A stretch of DNA of 64,000 nt from Paragonimus westermani (GCA_008508345.1 QNGE01000929.1:100521-164520), one strand, 5' to 3'. Shown: positions 47,427 to 60,800, counted from the stretch's first letter. The notes: generated by a model from the sequence alone, not told the origin. Numbers and translations are program-made.

Positions 47427-49067
47427 CTGGAATGTGAACAGGGGATTGAAGCAAACGAGATTCATGATCAACAGAAATGTTCTGGAGAGTCAGAACAACG
47501 AAACGAATGAACAGCAAATACGCCAGCCCCAAAGGACAAATATTTACGCATGTTATTAACGGGCACAGTCACAAGGTTATTTTGCTTATTGATTAAACGG
47601 GAGATGTAGGAGGTGAGCGGTGAATAAACAGGATTACAGAAAGGATCAGAACTACAGTGAATTCCACTAGTACACACTGTCAGCTCACTGAATGCCTCTT
47701 CGTTTCCAAACATTACGCTTAGCAAGTAAACATGACTTAGACAGAAAACGTTCTGATTGTCTTAGCAAAAGTATCATCTTCATGAGCGCTACCGATAACA
47801 CGAGCAATTTATGGAGATGCACAACTCAAACAATCACGCGAGAAAAGAGAAAAAACCGGGCTATGTACAAAAATAAGATGTAAGGGAAAGAAACTGATCC
47901 GCACAATTCCATGTACTGAATTAAATGCTAAAAATCTAGAAGTTTAAAATAAACAATCGGCAACTGTAAGATGACTACCGTCCTTGTGGTTCAAAGCTCT
48001 CAGACAGCTTCATCAAACCGCAGGTTCGAAGATGTAAGTACACTTGGCTTATAATGGCACAAATTGATGGGACTTTGATTTTTGTGACGTTCACGAACAA
48101 CTGACCAGCAGTCTACGAGAATAGGAACACTGTGAAAGGGTAGAGTGCTAGAAGTAAGAAAGTAGAACGGTAAACAAGGACCCGAGCCACAGTCGTTAGG
48201 AATGAATGAAAACGAATGACGCAAAATACGATACATACATTAACTGCTAGACAATAAGAACAGCAATGCGACAAATTTGGGCTCTCTGTGGTTGGACATC
48301 GATAAGGAATATCTCCAAATCTGATAGATCACCCGTATGTTTCTCTGTGCACAGGTCAGTTCCTATGTATGATAATTTGGCTGGTTAATGCGGAAGGCGA
48401 CTTTTGCAAGATGTTCACGGTTCTCTTGAATGCTACGTGGCACAAGGTTTATCCTTAACACCAGTTGATAAGTTGCTGAAAATACCGTAGAAACGGTGGA
48501 TAAAACTGTGATTAAAAACCGTAGAGCAAAACACAATATGATCCCAGAAATGAAGCACCTGAGTACCCTCGTGTGGACCGCTTTGAAAACTCACATTTAC
48601 ACACTGCAAGGGACTTGGATAAAAGGTTTATGAGAATGCGAGAGCTGTGACTAATTGTGAACCATGTTCAATTTATGGTAAGCAAAAGTCTGGTGACCAA
48701 ACATACAGTTGGGTCTCACACAAAACGCATAGCCGAAATCATATTGCTAAGGAAACAAGAAGCAGTCTATGGGGTTCTAAACTTATATGCATGCGATTGT
48801 GAAAGACCGGACCAACAACAATCAGGAAACACCATGAAAAAATCTCATCAGAAGTACGCTGATTCGAGGAACTGCAATCATTTGTCTACTCAATGGTCAA
48901 TGAGTAGGGGAGTTAACGAGCTGTAACGGCAGTTGGACCATGCTGAACTGTCATTCTGTCCGACTTGATCGATTCACTTTATACAGAAGCCCTTCGCATG
49001 AGAGTATGTACGACGCTTTCACGAATGACTAAACACTGATCCAAGCTGCCATTGGTGTGAGACGTAC
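47427..49067. other. Intron between exons 5 and 6
   Basis: About 1.6 kb with one SINE-like tail (48595-48665). Nothing else recognised. Confidence 0.6.
48595..48665 (+). repeat. SINE-like tail fragment
   Basis: TTTATGAGAATGCGAGAGCTGTGAC and the bases around it match the tail blocks of the SINE-like copies, most closely the right arm at 62384-62436. Confidence 0.45.
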
Positions 49068-49371
49068 TCGTGGTGTAAGTTGCGTCGCTGTGTTTTCAGG
49101 TCTCCATGTAGGGGGTAGAGTGAACACAGAAAATCGGACATGTCGTTCAGTCAGTCTGTTATCCAAAGGATGCAATTCCACAAAGGCCACCGGATGACCA
49201 GACGCTCCGTGTGCGAACCGAACGGTGCGCGGTCCGCCCTTACCGACAAATTCGGGAACCAATTGGTCCGTCCTAGAGCGACGGTCACGATGGAACAACA
49301 AACTGGTTGTTAAACTCGTCTGATGACTGTTTGTTGCCGTGGATAAGGGCACTGAAACGTCCAGACGGAAC
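49068..49371 (-). CDS. C2CD3: C2CD3-like exon 5 (start of first central C2 unit)
   Basis: Acceptor CCGCACAG ends at 49372 and donor CGA|GTACGT follows 49068. It has one base plus 101 codons and ends in phase 0. The segment FRLDVSVPLSTATN reads like the first strands of a C2 fold, and HVRFSVFTLPPTWRPENT reads like the strand that in vertebrate C2CD3 comes just before the 'IGS-L-L' strand. The frame is clean and the third positions are GC-rich compared with the flanking intron. Exact residue alignment to the family is approximate. Confidence 0.7.
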
Positions 49372-50479
49372 CTGTGCGGACAACAGGCGGGTATGCTTGA
49401 TAGCACGGCAAACAAGAATTTACACACGAATGGAAATTGATTACAACATATCTTTTTGAACCTCTCCAACAAAAATGATGCTTGCTCAAGAAAAGTTTAA
49501 TGAAAGGAACAATCAATAGTATTGCGTCTCTAGACAACGGACGAATAACGATTTTGGGAATCGTAACACACCATTGTCCAATACACTACCTCAATGAACA
49601 AATTCAGTTTCCTTTTCGACCGCACGTTGCAGTAAACGGTGAAACACAATGTTTACTCAAAACAAACATGCTTAGAGAAACTGGGAAGTGCCCAGTAAGA
49701 TCTTACCAGGAACTTGCGCACACTTGTGGTAAACAGTAGAAGTGCAGGGTAACCAACATGTTCACAGAGACTGATATCAGACGAATCCCACTCACAGTAA
49801 CCAACACGGTACAAAGGAATGCGGCATTGATGAACGAAACTCCAGTTCAGCGTCTCTTCCCTAAAAGTGACAGCTGGGAAAAACCTTCTGAGTACAAAAG
49901 TTGCGAATAAATACGTGCGGTGCTCAACTTATAGCAAATGAAAGCCCGTGTAATTACTAATGTTCACAAATCGGATAAGCAACGAAACTACACGTCCAGA
50001 TAGCAACATACGGGATCCAATTAGCGATGTGCCCGGTCATCTATGTAGCTGTATAACTCGAGTCATAAGACCCGTGTCCGACCGCCGATGCAGTGATGCC
50101 CGTAGGCAATTAGAACTTTGCATCCCAAGTCGGGTGCTGTTTGCTGATTATCCCGCAGTGCAGTACACCCTGCCATACTGTGTACTACGATATGGGTTGT
50201 TCGGCCTCGAAGTGTCACATTCATCTGTAATACCACAGTGAGTTTAACGTTTCATAACGAAATCACAGGCTGTTGACTGGATCGGTATCAGCAGTGATGG
50301 AGATATAGAAAATTAAATTGGGGATCAAATCCCTAAAAGCAAAAAAGCATTAGTCAATATAGGTTATCCAACACTACAGAGACGTATCTCTGGAACTTAT
50401 GGTTAGCGAAAACAAAATTACTGTGGGAAAGCTGTCAGCCTACTGGTACCTGGCAGCTTAGACTACAAGACATAAGTGT

Positions 50480-50840
50480 CTTCAAATATTCCACCGCTGA
50501 CATCAGCGTTCAATTGTTGGTATCGAATAGCATCAATGAGTAAGATTTTGAAAACGGCCGCGAGTTTCGGGCGAAGTGCCTTGCCGAGTCTTAAAGGACA
50601 CAGGCTGAAATGGTTTGGACATTCACTAAGCGTCTGTTGTGCCGAAAATTGTTCACCAATGCCGCAGCCAACGAACGTACCCCACAGAGTGCTGGAACTG
50701 TGAACAGGCACAGTTAGATGAAAATATCTACCAAACGTCGTCGCTCGTCCTTCACACAGCGCTCCAGTGACTCACAGCCCCTGTGTTCCTTTTATGTATG
50801 TGTCTCATGTTGCTGTTCTCCCCTTTTCATTATTTTTGTG
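50480..50840 (+). mobile_element. RTE ORF C-terminal fragment, diverged
   Basis: HRLKWFGHSLSV near 50600 matches the family's 'RLRWLGHVLRM' block, and WYRIASMSK just before it fits the RIGW-RVSN block. A T-rich stretch with CCCCTTTTCATT follows. A frame at 49960-50241 may be a decayed endonuclease of the same copy, but this is weaker. Confidence 0.55.
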
Positions 50841-51110
50841 CCGCAGAAGTCTTTTACATCGTAATTTGGTTGGTTGATGTATACAGACGTTCCATATACA
50901 TGTAAGTATGCATTACATATATGATAGTGTGGGTTGAGAAGTTAAAATCAGGTTCGGTGATGTGAATACTGTTGTTGTTGAATGTTGTGAAAGCTTTGTC
51001 ATAAGGACATCATCTTACAGTCATTTTCAACCAGCTGGTTTGATTGTTCGTAAATAGTAGGCACACTGGCGTTACACGTTTATCGTTAAACATCAGGGCT
51101 TTGTTAGAAA

Positions 51111-51359
51111 TCAGGTATCAACTATGCTCTTTATTGTACTAGTAAACGAGATTTTGTTGCTCCCTCTGTGGGTGTAACGTAGGGTAAAATTTAATGCATT
51201 GTTGTCGCTTGTGTGTATGAGGATGCTGGTGATAATGGCGTCGACGAACAACGGGGTGGTGATCGAAATTGTCGCCGTCAGATTTCCGTCAGAATTTTTC
51301 TCAACCTCAACGGTCGCTCCGAACAGAGGCTTCGACTGCGTGCGAGCTACGTTGCTCAA
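51111..51359 (-). other. Unassigned coding-like frame
   Basis: 82 codons, running on the minus strand from just after a stop to TGA. GATVEVEKNSDGNLTATIS and the following beta-strand-like, Thr/Ile-rich segment look like protein, and third codon positions are GC-biased in the first half. No family is recognised. It does not join the C2CD3 exons because no acceptor gives the right phase and it ends in a stop. It may be the last exon of a nested gene, a retrocopy, or chance. Confidence 0.3.
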
Positions 51360-52163
51360 TCATTGTAAACTGTAGCATTTCATTGCGTCAGTTATACATT
51401 TGAAACCGAAGCCTATCCATATGCACACTAACGTGTTACATCGACACCCTTACAACGGGCCAAATTAATATGCGAATGAGCGGAAGAAATAATGTTTCAC
51501 AGTTGGGAGATTGTATCAATCTTAGGGACTAACACAGATCACATCAAAAAGTCGTTGAACTCACTAAGCACATACTTGTACAAATGAAATGAAACATCGA
51601 CAATCAGGCTACATTGAACTATGGTCTGAAGTATGTGTGTTTAACGTAGTAGCACACAGCAGAATTTGGGTGCAAAAACGCGGTCCACACAAAAGCATGC
51701 ATTACTCATGAGGTCTGCTGAGCACTAATCAAAGCTTAATCTAACATAATGAATTGCGTCAGCAAAATTGATCAAAATCAGGTATGTAACAGCCATATGT
51801 GGATATGTCAACATTTCACATTTGGCTTTCATTAGATTGAAGACCGAACGCCAGTGGTGTAACGCAGTCATAATGAAAATTATCAGAGCTTTCATAAGGC
51901 AAAACGATTTGTGCAAGGTGGGACAACGGATCGCACGTGAAGGGCTCGCCGTTTTCAGTTTGCTCAAGTCTAGACAGTTAGAACACTCACGGCAGCGACA
52001 GGTGGAACCTAGAACCACGTGATCGTTAAACGGCGCCGTCGTCTGGGCTTCAATAAAGTCCTGCCCGAGAGAGGTCAACGATGACTACAGCAACAATAAA
52101 TCATTGTGAATTGCAACGAATCATAACGTAATCATTCTGCTGGTCCAGATCTGTCCGTCTAAC

Positions 52164-52473
52164 CTGATTTCCTCTCTTCGGCCTGAACTGCATTTTCTTG
52201 GGGAGGCGGAACGCGAACGGACACGCTTAGTCCTAGATCGGCTTGAGCTGCGACTTTTCGGAGGTGGACTCGGACTGGTCCAATTGTTTTGCGGTCTAAG
52301 AGTTTTGTTCAAAACAACCTGGGAATTCAAACTGACCACGTTTGGTCCTGATCGGTGGTCTGAGGCCATCAGCTGGCGTTCCTCAGCCGCTCGCAATGCG
52401 CGAAGGCAATCCAAGGTCACTTGCAAGTCAGAAACGAACAGGTTCGCCCCACGCAGAACACTTCCTTCAGAAC
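52164..52473 (-). CDS. C2CD3: C2CD3-like exon 4 (helix plus Ser/Arg-rich basic stretch)
   Basis: Acceptor CGTATAG ends at 52474 and donor CAG|GTTAGA follows 52164. The first half holds a helix-like segment, LQVTLDCLRALRAAEERQ. The second half is a basic Ser/Arg/Pro-rich stretch, SRSSSRSRTKRVRSRSAS, probably unstructured. It ends with two bases (AG) that join G at the start of exon 5 to make Arg. In vertebrate C2CD3 a Lys/Arg-rich linker also precedes the first central C2 unit. Confidence 0.65.
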
Positions 52474-52517
52474 CTATACGATGATAATACTCAACAGATA
52501 GTTTGGTGCAGAAACTA

Positions 52518-52541
52518 CACACACATATATATATATATATA
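52518..52541 (+). repeat. (AC)n-(AT)n microsatellite
   Basis: Short compound dinucleotide run 45 bases upstream (in gene sense) of exon 4. Confidence 0.9.
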
Positions 52542-53059
52542 AACAAGGACTACTCTGATTGACTTACAGTACGAAAACAATCGTGTTACACCTCTTGATA
52601 ACACTGAGCAGTCCAAAGTAACTTCAATACACAAATCATGAAGAAACAAGCAGAATGATTTAGGGTTAGTACAAGCAACCATCTCCAAGGGAGAAACAGG
52701 AAAACGAGTGGAGTACCTCTCAATCTAGACCACTCAAATCGTCACACACGAAAACCTATTTTTTGTAATACTAGGTCAAAGAAATACACCTATCATCATT
52801 ATCGACAGAAGTACATTAAAAGCCTGTGCTGAGACCTCAAAATATATTATAAATAGAAAGGACACTCAAGTTTTTAAAAGTAAACTAGAAATAAGTGGAA
52901 TTGAGTAGATAAGGACCATACATTCAACACTAAAGTGTCAACATTTAGCAAGCCAACAACCCAGCTGTAAATCAGAATAAGATGGTGCTTGCAAGTCATA
53001 CTCGAATAGGCTCTCACAACTCCTCGCAAATTCAGACGGGTAGGGTGACCTTACCAAAC

Positions 53060-53752
53060 AAAGAGGCCGTCAACATTCTTGAGTGCGTCCGGTACCAACT
53101 CCACCGAACCAGTACTTACATACAGTAACAGTAACACAGATATAACGGATACCATAACTTTCACATCACACACCGTGTTCCAAAGCTATCAACACTGCGT
53201 CCCCAGCTTTTGATCTCATTTCTCCTCTAGTACGAAAGTGATGTGCTAAAATACTGTCAAGACCACTCTTTGAAATTCCTTGCCCATCTCTCAGAGAAAG
53301 CAACCTTCCCAAAGCGAGGAAAATCTACATAGCGTCATACATCTCTAAAAATGATTATTACGAAGCAACTGCTAATTACAGGCCAATTGCATTAGGGTTT
53401 TGTGCGTCAAAGTTCTCGGAGAGTTTGACTGATGACCAGTCACGTAAACAATTCACTCGATTTGCAATGTTGCCTGATATCTGACAAGGGTTTCGAGAGG
53501 GATTCTCGTTTGTTACACATTTTCCCTGCTGTTCTTGAGTATAAAACTAGGGCGGTTTTTGTAAGCGAACCAGTTGATTTGTTTCTTTCAGGCTTCTCTA
53601 GGGTTTTCGGGCAAGCACACCAGTTAGCACTCTGCGTGAGTCTTCGTTGGTATGATCTAGACAATCCGCTACTCTTGTGGCTCACCGATTATGCCCGAGG
53701 TCATCAGTTTAATAGCAAAGTGAACTGAGCTTATACATGTTGGTACTGTGTG
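53060..53752 (-). repeat. ~690-bp dispersed repeat, copy B (inverted)
   Basis: Reverse complement of copy A (16506-17191), with scattered substitutions. There is an extra ~15 bases near 53655 and a small length difference near 53075. Flanks of the two copies do not match, so the borders are sharp to within a few bases. No shared protein frame. Confidence 0.75.
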
Positions 53753-54202
53753 ATCAGCTGTGTGCCAAAAGGGTTCATTACTGTCTGTCAAAACGGAGGC
53801 TATCCACCTGGGAAATTAGACGATAAGTCAGCGAGTGTTCGGAAGAAGATTGATGTTCAAATAGAACACTTCCGTGAGATATTGTAGCTCGCATTTCTGA
53901 AACCGTTATCGTTTGATTATCTGAGATTAACACATTATGATCTGAAGCACTGATTGACTATTATTATGATGGCCAAATGGGTGAAAATTCAGCTGGTTAA
54001 ATAATAAACTTCGAGAACATTCAACTGAGTCTGAAAACCATTCTAAGGTTGATTGTGTAAAACCTGTACAAAAAGCTATTACGACTGGTTGACTGCAAGT
54101 ACTGTAGAAGACGGTTCAAAAATTCAAAATGATTTTCTTTCCCCCAACAAGTCCAGTATAGTAGTAAGAAGATAGAAACTGAGGGAAGAGAGTAACACTA
54201 AC

Positions 54203-54341
54203 CAGGGTCAAAATCTGTTAAACCTGACTGACGGCCACGTGGTGAAGACGGTATGTTCAAGTCCTTTTGTTCTGTGGGCACGGACTGTTGAAATCTTGGA
54301 TTATACCTTGTGACAGTGACCACTGGTGGGTCTTTTGGGTC
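54203..54341 (-). CDS. C2CD3: C2CD3-like exon 3 (linker region)
   Basis: A 139-base exon with a strong acceptor (TTTATTTCAG) and donor CCTG|GTTAGT. It starts in phase 0 and ends with one base that joins the two-base start of exon 4 to make Gly. The protein contains VVTVTRYNPRFQQSVP and a Pro/Ser-rich end. No domain is recognised. The exon is too short to be caught by an ORF search and was found by following splice signals. Confidence 0.65.
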
Positions 54342-54491
54342 CTGAAATAAAAGAATGGAGAACAAGTGTAGCTAGTTCTAATTCATGTAATAACCGAAAC
54401 CCCCAGGAATACAACATCCAAGAGTACAACGATGACCGTTTTAAAGATTGAACCACAAACTCAAGCAATAACTTGTAAGCGAACCACTCAC

Positions 54492-54816
54492 AGAGGATTG
54501 GAAAAATAATTCTTCTACCAACTGATTATCTCGCGCAATGAACTGAATAGGACTGTCTCGGTCGGATACATCAAGCAGAGCGAAATCCCCGACGGCATCA
54601 CCATCCAGATGTGCAAAGTGTGTGCTCCGATCTGGTGGAAAGATGAGCCGGTTGACGGAATGGATTGTCGGATCTGGCTCATGATGGTTCAGCAGATGTT
54701 CGACCAGATTCAGTTGATTGGACTTGACTAGCAACTGGTCCGATTCAACCGTTTTCAACAGAGGCTGAGGGTCGAGTTGATCGAGCGTAGCTTGCAACTC
54801 AGGGTTGGAAGGTGAT
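54492..54816 (-). CDS. C2CD3: C2CD3-like exon 2 (linker region)
   Basis: Acceptor CATGCAG ends at 54817 and donor TCT|GTGAGT follows 54492. One base completes the codon from exon 1, then 108 codons run to a phase-0 end. The protein is Asp/Leu-rich, with segments such as LVEHLLNHHEPDP and RLIFPPDRSTHF. No known motif is visible. In vertebrate C2CD3 the matching part is the poorly conserved linker between the N-terminal region and the first central C2 unit. It is separated from exon 3 by the shortest intron of the gene (150 bp), which supports joining the two. Confidence 0.7.
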
Positions 54817-57800
54817 CTGCATGGAGTGTGCGTAAGACAGGCATGCTTACTCGAGTTTTATCTGGGTCCTGACAATGTCCTTAAAATCGTAACTTACAAA
54901 AACCCGACTAGTTGAAGAAATGTATACAGGAAATGGCACTTCGAAAATGGTCTGGATGAGTCAGAATCACAAGCAGTGTGCAGTAATATTGCGATCAGTG
55001 GAGACTGGAGCAAAACAATGCGTTGTTGTTTGTATGAAGTGGGTGAAGTCTGGATGGGACAGCCCGCTCATTCAGCGGTAACCCACCGTGCAGTTTGTGA
55101 TTTGCAGGTGTCTTCCCTTGAATTATTGTATCTGTAGAGAGACTTTCGTGAGAGACTCATGTTGTCATGTTAAACGCGAATGACCTATATGCGTACGATT
55201 AGTTTGCCAGGCCTTGACGCCTATCATTTACTGTTCTGCTTATCTGCAATCTATTCGCACCTTTCTGATTGACTGAATCGATCTAGGCATCTTCGCTCGT
55301 AGGCAGCCTATAGCTGTGACAATTGAAAGGTCAAATGGTCTTGAAGTAAAGTCTGGAAGGCCCATTAGTGCTATCCAACCACAATTATTTCGGCATATAA
55401 TCAGTGTGCTTAAGCTGACAATTAGGAGATTTGATTCCGTTCTTTTGCTAGTTCATTGCATCAAGCTGGTCACCTACATCTTTAGAAACACCAACTGGGA
55501 GAAGTATCTAATTGTAATTTCACACTATCAGGGTTAATGGTACACTGGATATTGCTCCAAGGTTATATGAAAGAATTGTTCGTTGCTCAGAGACAGCCAA
55601 TTTTTGCGCTCTAAATAGATGACAGCACAATTGCGTAAACTGATCAGGCGTGCTCGTTGCCATTCACTCACAGTCCTTGAATGTCAAATGCACTGGATGG
55701 TATGTTGTGCGAACGTTAGCTTAACAAGCCTCATAGTTTGAGAATATCTTACAGAAATCCCCAACCGTTTTGACCTCAATAACATCTACATCACTTTTTC
55801 AAGAGAGTCATCGTCAGCCACATTGTTGAAGGATCATCTAAATAACTTCAGTTCTACCGGGACAGGTGTCAGACAGAAGACAACCCAGAGATCGTTGAAC
55901 ACGTTGGTTACAATTTGCCTTGAAGGAACTATACCGAGTAGTGGATTTCTTGGTTTAAGAAGGAGATTGACAAGAGCAAAAAAATAGCAGCAATGACTGT
56001 TAAGAGAAACGAATGAGCCGTTTAACCCATATGGCCATACATCTATTAGGGGGTCAAATAAGTTTGGACACACATGACAAGTGGGTCGTGATAGATGCTA
56101 CATGACACATCGTGTTCAGCCAAACACTTGACAGCCTCTTTCAGACCATCTAAAACAATGGGAGACACATGCTTACCCAAACCGAAAATACGATAGTGTG
56201 TAGATAGCTATTTGAATCTTAGAAAAACCCAGCCTCACTTGTTTGCAATTGCAGTAGTTTCATAAAACGAAAACCAACAAACTATGGATGTCCATGAACC
56301 AATCCCATACTTTGACCGAGTACAATTCTGCAGTGTCTGTGCCAGGTGTTTCGAACGCGTATTGATGGACTCGAAGTTTTAACCACGCAAAGCGAGATCC
56401 CACTTAACAAAAAGCATAAAATTGCGAAGACTTTCACAGAATTTGATGCTATCAGCTAGCTCCGCATCATTTACCGGAATGGTGTTCAGACCAATCTAAA
56501 TACGGTGTAATTTCTTGTGTCGAACAGGAATATTTTATCATATCGCAATGGCTGATGTCAATAGGGCACCAATCCGATCAACGGTTGAACATCGAGGTAC
56601 GGTGGGACAATTTTGAATGCCCAAAAAACTACTTGTACGTTGTACAGTGGGCCATTGTTACACAAAATTAAGCAAGACGTCAAACTGATTAACTAGCGCA
56701 AGTCAGACTTTCACAATCGAGCCACTACCTCGGCCTCCGCTAAATGGCGCTATTAACTAAGAATTCTCTGTTATAAAGGTGGTCGCTAAATAACTTAGGG
56801 TCACACGTCCACGGTAGCTTCAAATATGTGCACCAGACTGCAAACTGGTGTATTGATCGGCTCACCTCAAAACACGTTGCTCGTTGAAATGGCTAATGCC
56901 GAATCAGACATAAAATTGCACTGCCATGTTATCACCAGTTATAATCTCTACAAAAGCCACATAGATAAAGTATTGTGTTTGATAAAACACAATACGAAGG
57001 CCCAAGCACCTAGCTTTTACTGCGCGCAACCTAATCTGAAGCACATCACTGCATTATAGAAGGGTAGGCAAGCGTTTCACGATGTGAATTTGCTTCGTCG
57101 GTAGATGGATTTGTTAAAAGACTAGCCTATGAAGAGAGGACGGAAGCTGGGCAACATACAACCTAGTCCCGCTGAATCACAAGAGGTGCTTGATTTTGAG
57201 AGCCAGAGCACAACGAATTACAGCATATTCGGTAGTTACTCAATAAAAACGGATAACCCCAACGGTTCCTGGCTAAGCATATGTAGACAGCTTAAAACGA
57301 AACGTGATGTCGTCCAGGTAGCAAGGAAAAGATCCACTGGTGTTCTCCTATCATAAAAAGTCAAAGTTATCGGCGAGAATATCACTCGCTGATTACCCGA
57401 TGCAGTTGGAAGTGCATAAGTCAATTGTGCAGAAGGCTACTTTCCATCCCTTTCATTAGGCTCTACCAATTACATTATATATATATATGTCATTATTGTG
57501 CAAAACAACAAAACAATTGACATCAATGGACGAATGTTTGACAGGGATAAGTATATCACAATCTAATGGAGAGAGTTGTAGGTGTTGGTGGATGTACGGA
57601 GGGAAATTGCGAACATGAGAGCCGTGGTCGACAGTATCCAATGGTTCAAGCTTGCTAGGTTTGAAGCGGTTTGGAATGAATGGCCAGAGAAGGTAACGGG
57701 TCTGTACGAACGACCTTCACAAACGCAGGCGTTGACCACAGAGTCTGGGGGCAATGGCCCAGCAGTTGAGAGAATACACACTGTGATACTGGTTACTGTG

Positions 57801-60800
57801 TCCTTCACTACCGATCTGGTGTCAGTAAAACACCTCAACTGAAGTGAACCAGGTTCTCTTCGTCTTCCTGTCTGGTATTCGCAATCAGTTTGCATCGGAA
57901 AAACCACAAGGCGATCATAGAAAAGAGATTCGTGAACACCTCTTGAATGATACTAAGATGACTCGAAGAAGCTCACCTTCAGTGTGATCGAATAGCGACA
58001 GATAAATGATGCGTACGTAGCGAAATCTTCGAGTTATTTAATATTTTCACCAATGCCACTCCCTAGTCAACACAGAGCAGATATTATCAACGACAGAAAC
58101 GCCACAATCCATGTTCATCCCCGCCAGGGTTAATGAGCTACGATAAAGCAAAACACTTATACCATATGTAAATGCATGTATACATAAATGCATATGTATA
58201 TATGTGAAGTGTAGATGTTATAATTTCTAATATCCTGAGTGGAGGAAAAATGAGCTAAAATGTTTGATGCTTTTGACGGCAAGCATTTCTGTTTCACGCG
58301 TGTCTTGAACTGCGCTCACGAAAGCACATCGGAAGGGCTCTCAGTACAGGAAAACAGGGTTCCTGTGAAAAATGAGAATGTGTCATCAAATCCAATGATT
58401 AGCTCATAATGGTGAACACTCATTCTGTCCACCGGTGGTATGGTACGCTAATATCGGTATACTACTGTGACATGTGCGGTCAGCTAACCGGGCTAACCCT
58501 CTTACACGTGAGCGAAACTGGTGAGAGGAAGGACCGTTTAACTCATGTTTTAGATAATTCATCATTAACAATCCGCACAGCAATAAGCGTCCATGTTGGG
58601 TGTGTTCGGGATTTGCACGAAAGGTTTGCCTTAGTGGTGTGATTGAACAAGTTGGTTTGTGTATATTTGACCAGTCCGTATGCAGTTAGGGTGATGAATA
58701 GAGCGAGTTTGTGCTATTTGTAATACAGTGCCATCACACACATCCACACAAAAAATGTTAAATGGGTGATTCAGAAAGCAATGTTAAAAGAGAGCTTTGG
58801 TTTTGTCGCGGAAATGTCAAATATCAGAATCGGAGGCATTCAGAAAGTGTTAGAAATACTCAACCAAACGAATTTCAAAATTCGAAAACCTTATAACTGT
58901 GATCAGGTTACTTGTTTTTCATGAGATAAAATTAAAGACGGAAGCGCACCACATTTCTTGTCATTTAAAATATTGTGCTAATGAAACTCTGCTTGTCTAC
59001 AGTAAAACGATCCGTAACCCTTTAATTGAACAATTAGGATGTCAAAAGGATAAAACCTATCACCATAAACCTAAGTATTATATGGGTTCATTAGCAACGG
59101 TAAGACGGACCAAGATAAAAGGCTTAAAACGGATCTTATACTCATTTTTTAAAAATGAAGACTATTACAAAACAAGCAGTTGAGAATGGTAAATATAAGC
59201 TGAATATATTCGACATAGTCGTATTGAATAGCTTTCAATTAGAATATGCAAAGCCATGAATTGTGTGAACAAGACTGTTCAAACGCTTACGGGACAGAAG
59301 ACGGAAGAATAGCGGGAGACTGCGAACAACAGTTTGAAAAGAAGAGTATATACTAGAAGTTCACTAAAGTTAATATGATACCATGTGATTAGTTCGACAT
59401 AAACTTTGCCGGGTGTTCAAACGAGAACGAACTACAAAGGTTTGCGAAACAAAAGAAATGCAAACCCGAACATTTGGTGAGTTTGGTGCAACGTATGCAC
59501 AGTTGTGTTAATGTAATCGCTTGAGGGGATAGCACATCACATGCAATTAAGGTTACATTGGACATCCCTCAGTACAACTAGTTCAGTTTACATCTGGATC
59601 TAAACGCTTTCTTTCGGATGCTGTTAGATGCTTGATGTGTTTTAGTTTCTGTTCAAATGTTTGTAAAAGTCACAGTTTACGTTGCTTCTTACTGAGACTA
59701 CCGTTGACATTTTATAATGACCGATATGGTCAACAACTTTCGATTCAAGTTTCTGTAAAACAAAGTTCACAAACGTGACAAACGTCTTTCAACAATATTA
59801 AACGATGCATGCTACTATGAGGTGGAATTCTGGTCCCTAAGTTCATCTCTACTACATACTGATATTCTGCTAGATTTAACTGTGCTACCTCAGAAACGTC
59901 AACCCTCTGCTTCTGATGAAGTAATTTTCAACCTCAAGAAAGTCCAAAAACTGTGTTCACTTTTTGCAGTCCGCAGTTCGCCAGCAATCGATGATCACCA
60001 GATCAAAAGAACAGAAACTTTCAAATAGGTATTATTATCTGTCTGTCACATAATTGACGATTTGGGTATATTTTGTCATCATGAGCAGTTGTCAGCACAG
60101 TGCTATGTGACTATGCCGTTTTGATTAGGTTGATCAAGCATATTTCTTCATCCGAGATTCTTCATGGTGTAATGTATCTTTTATGCAAATCTATTGATGT
60201 GTTTCATTATACACTCGACAGCTTTGGTGTATTGTCACTCTGAAATCTTATGTAATTGTTTTGTCCAAGCTTCTCCACCGTACAAATAATTGTGAAACTA
60301 TTGCCCAAATGTGGGCACTTTTGATAAGATGCCATATTCAGCCGTGGTCGGCATGTCGGTGATTTTGTCAACGCCTGCTATGCTTGTTCGTTCACAATTT
60401 TTTTGAGTCCCTGAACATTTCACTGTTTGTTTGATCGTAATTCGCTGAGTTGATTGTCAAGGTGGAAGTATTGATCAGTTCTGAAAGCTGACTTCATACT
60501 TTACGATTTCGTCTATTATTAATTCCACATCTACCGGATAATTATTCTATCTGAATAGTCTGTCAGTTTGTGTGTTGGCTGACAAGTCCGGCATGAGCTG
60601 CGCAATCAGCGTTAAATCCTCCACCTGATACTAAGACCAGAGATCTATATTACATCTGCCATGAATTATGACCTTCCGTAAATTTGCGTTTTGTTGTACC
60701 AACGGCCGTTTTGCCGCTGACTGCTACGGGCTCTGAGTTAGGATGGCTCTGAATACAAAAGATATACGCCACTGAGATCGAAAAAAAGTTTCGAACGTTT

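Larger units (their letters stand above)
49372..52163. other. Intron between exons 4 and 5
   Basis: About 2.8 kb. Holds an RTE C-terminal fragment (50480-50840) and a coding-like minus frame (51111-51359). A second minus frame at about 51725-52045 is open but does not fit the C2CD3 phases. Confidence 0.5.
52474..54202. other. Intron between exons 3 and 4
   Basis: About 1.7 kb. Holds an (AC)n/(AT)n run (52518-52541) and the inverted copy of the ~690-bp repeat (53060-53752). Confidence 0.65.

Noticed and set aside
49960..50241. Plus-strand frame as an RTE endonuclease fragment.
   Set aside because: A few Leu/Cys/Val positions line up with the endonuclease of copy 1, but the match is too weak to annotate separately.
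51725..52078. Minus-strand frame following a GGGCAG acceptor, first taken as an exon between exons 4 and 5.
   Set aside because: It starts in phase 0 while exon 4 leaves two bases, and exon 4 joins exon 5 directly in phase. No C2CD3 likeness was seen.
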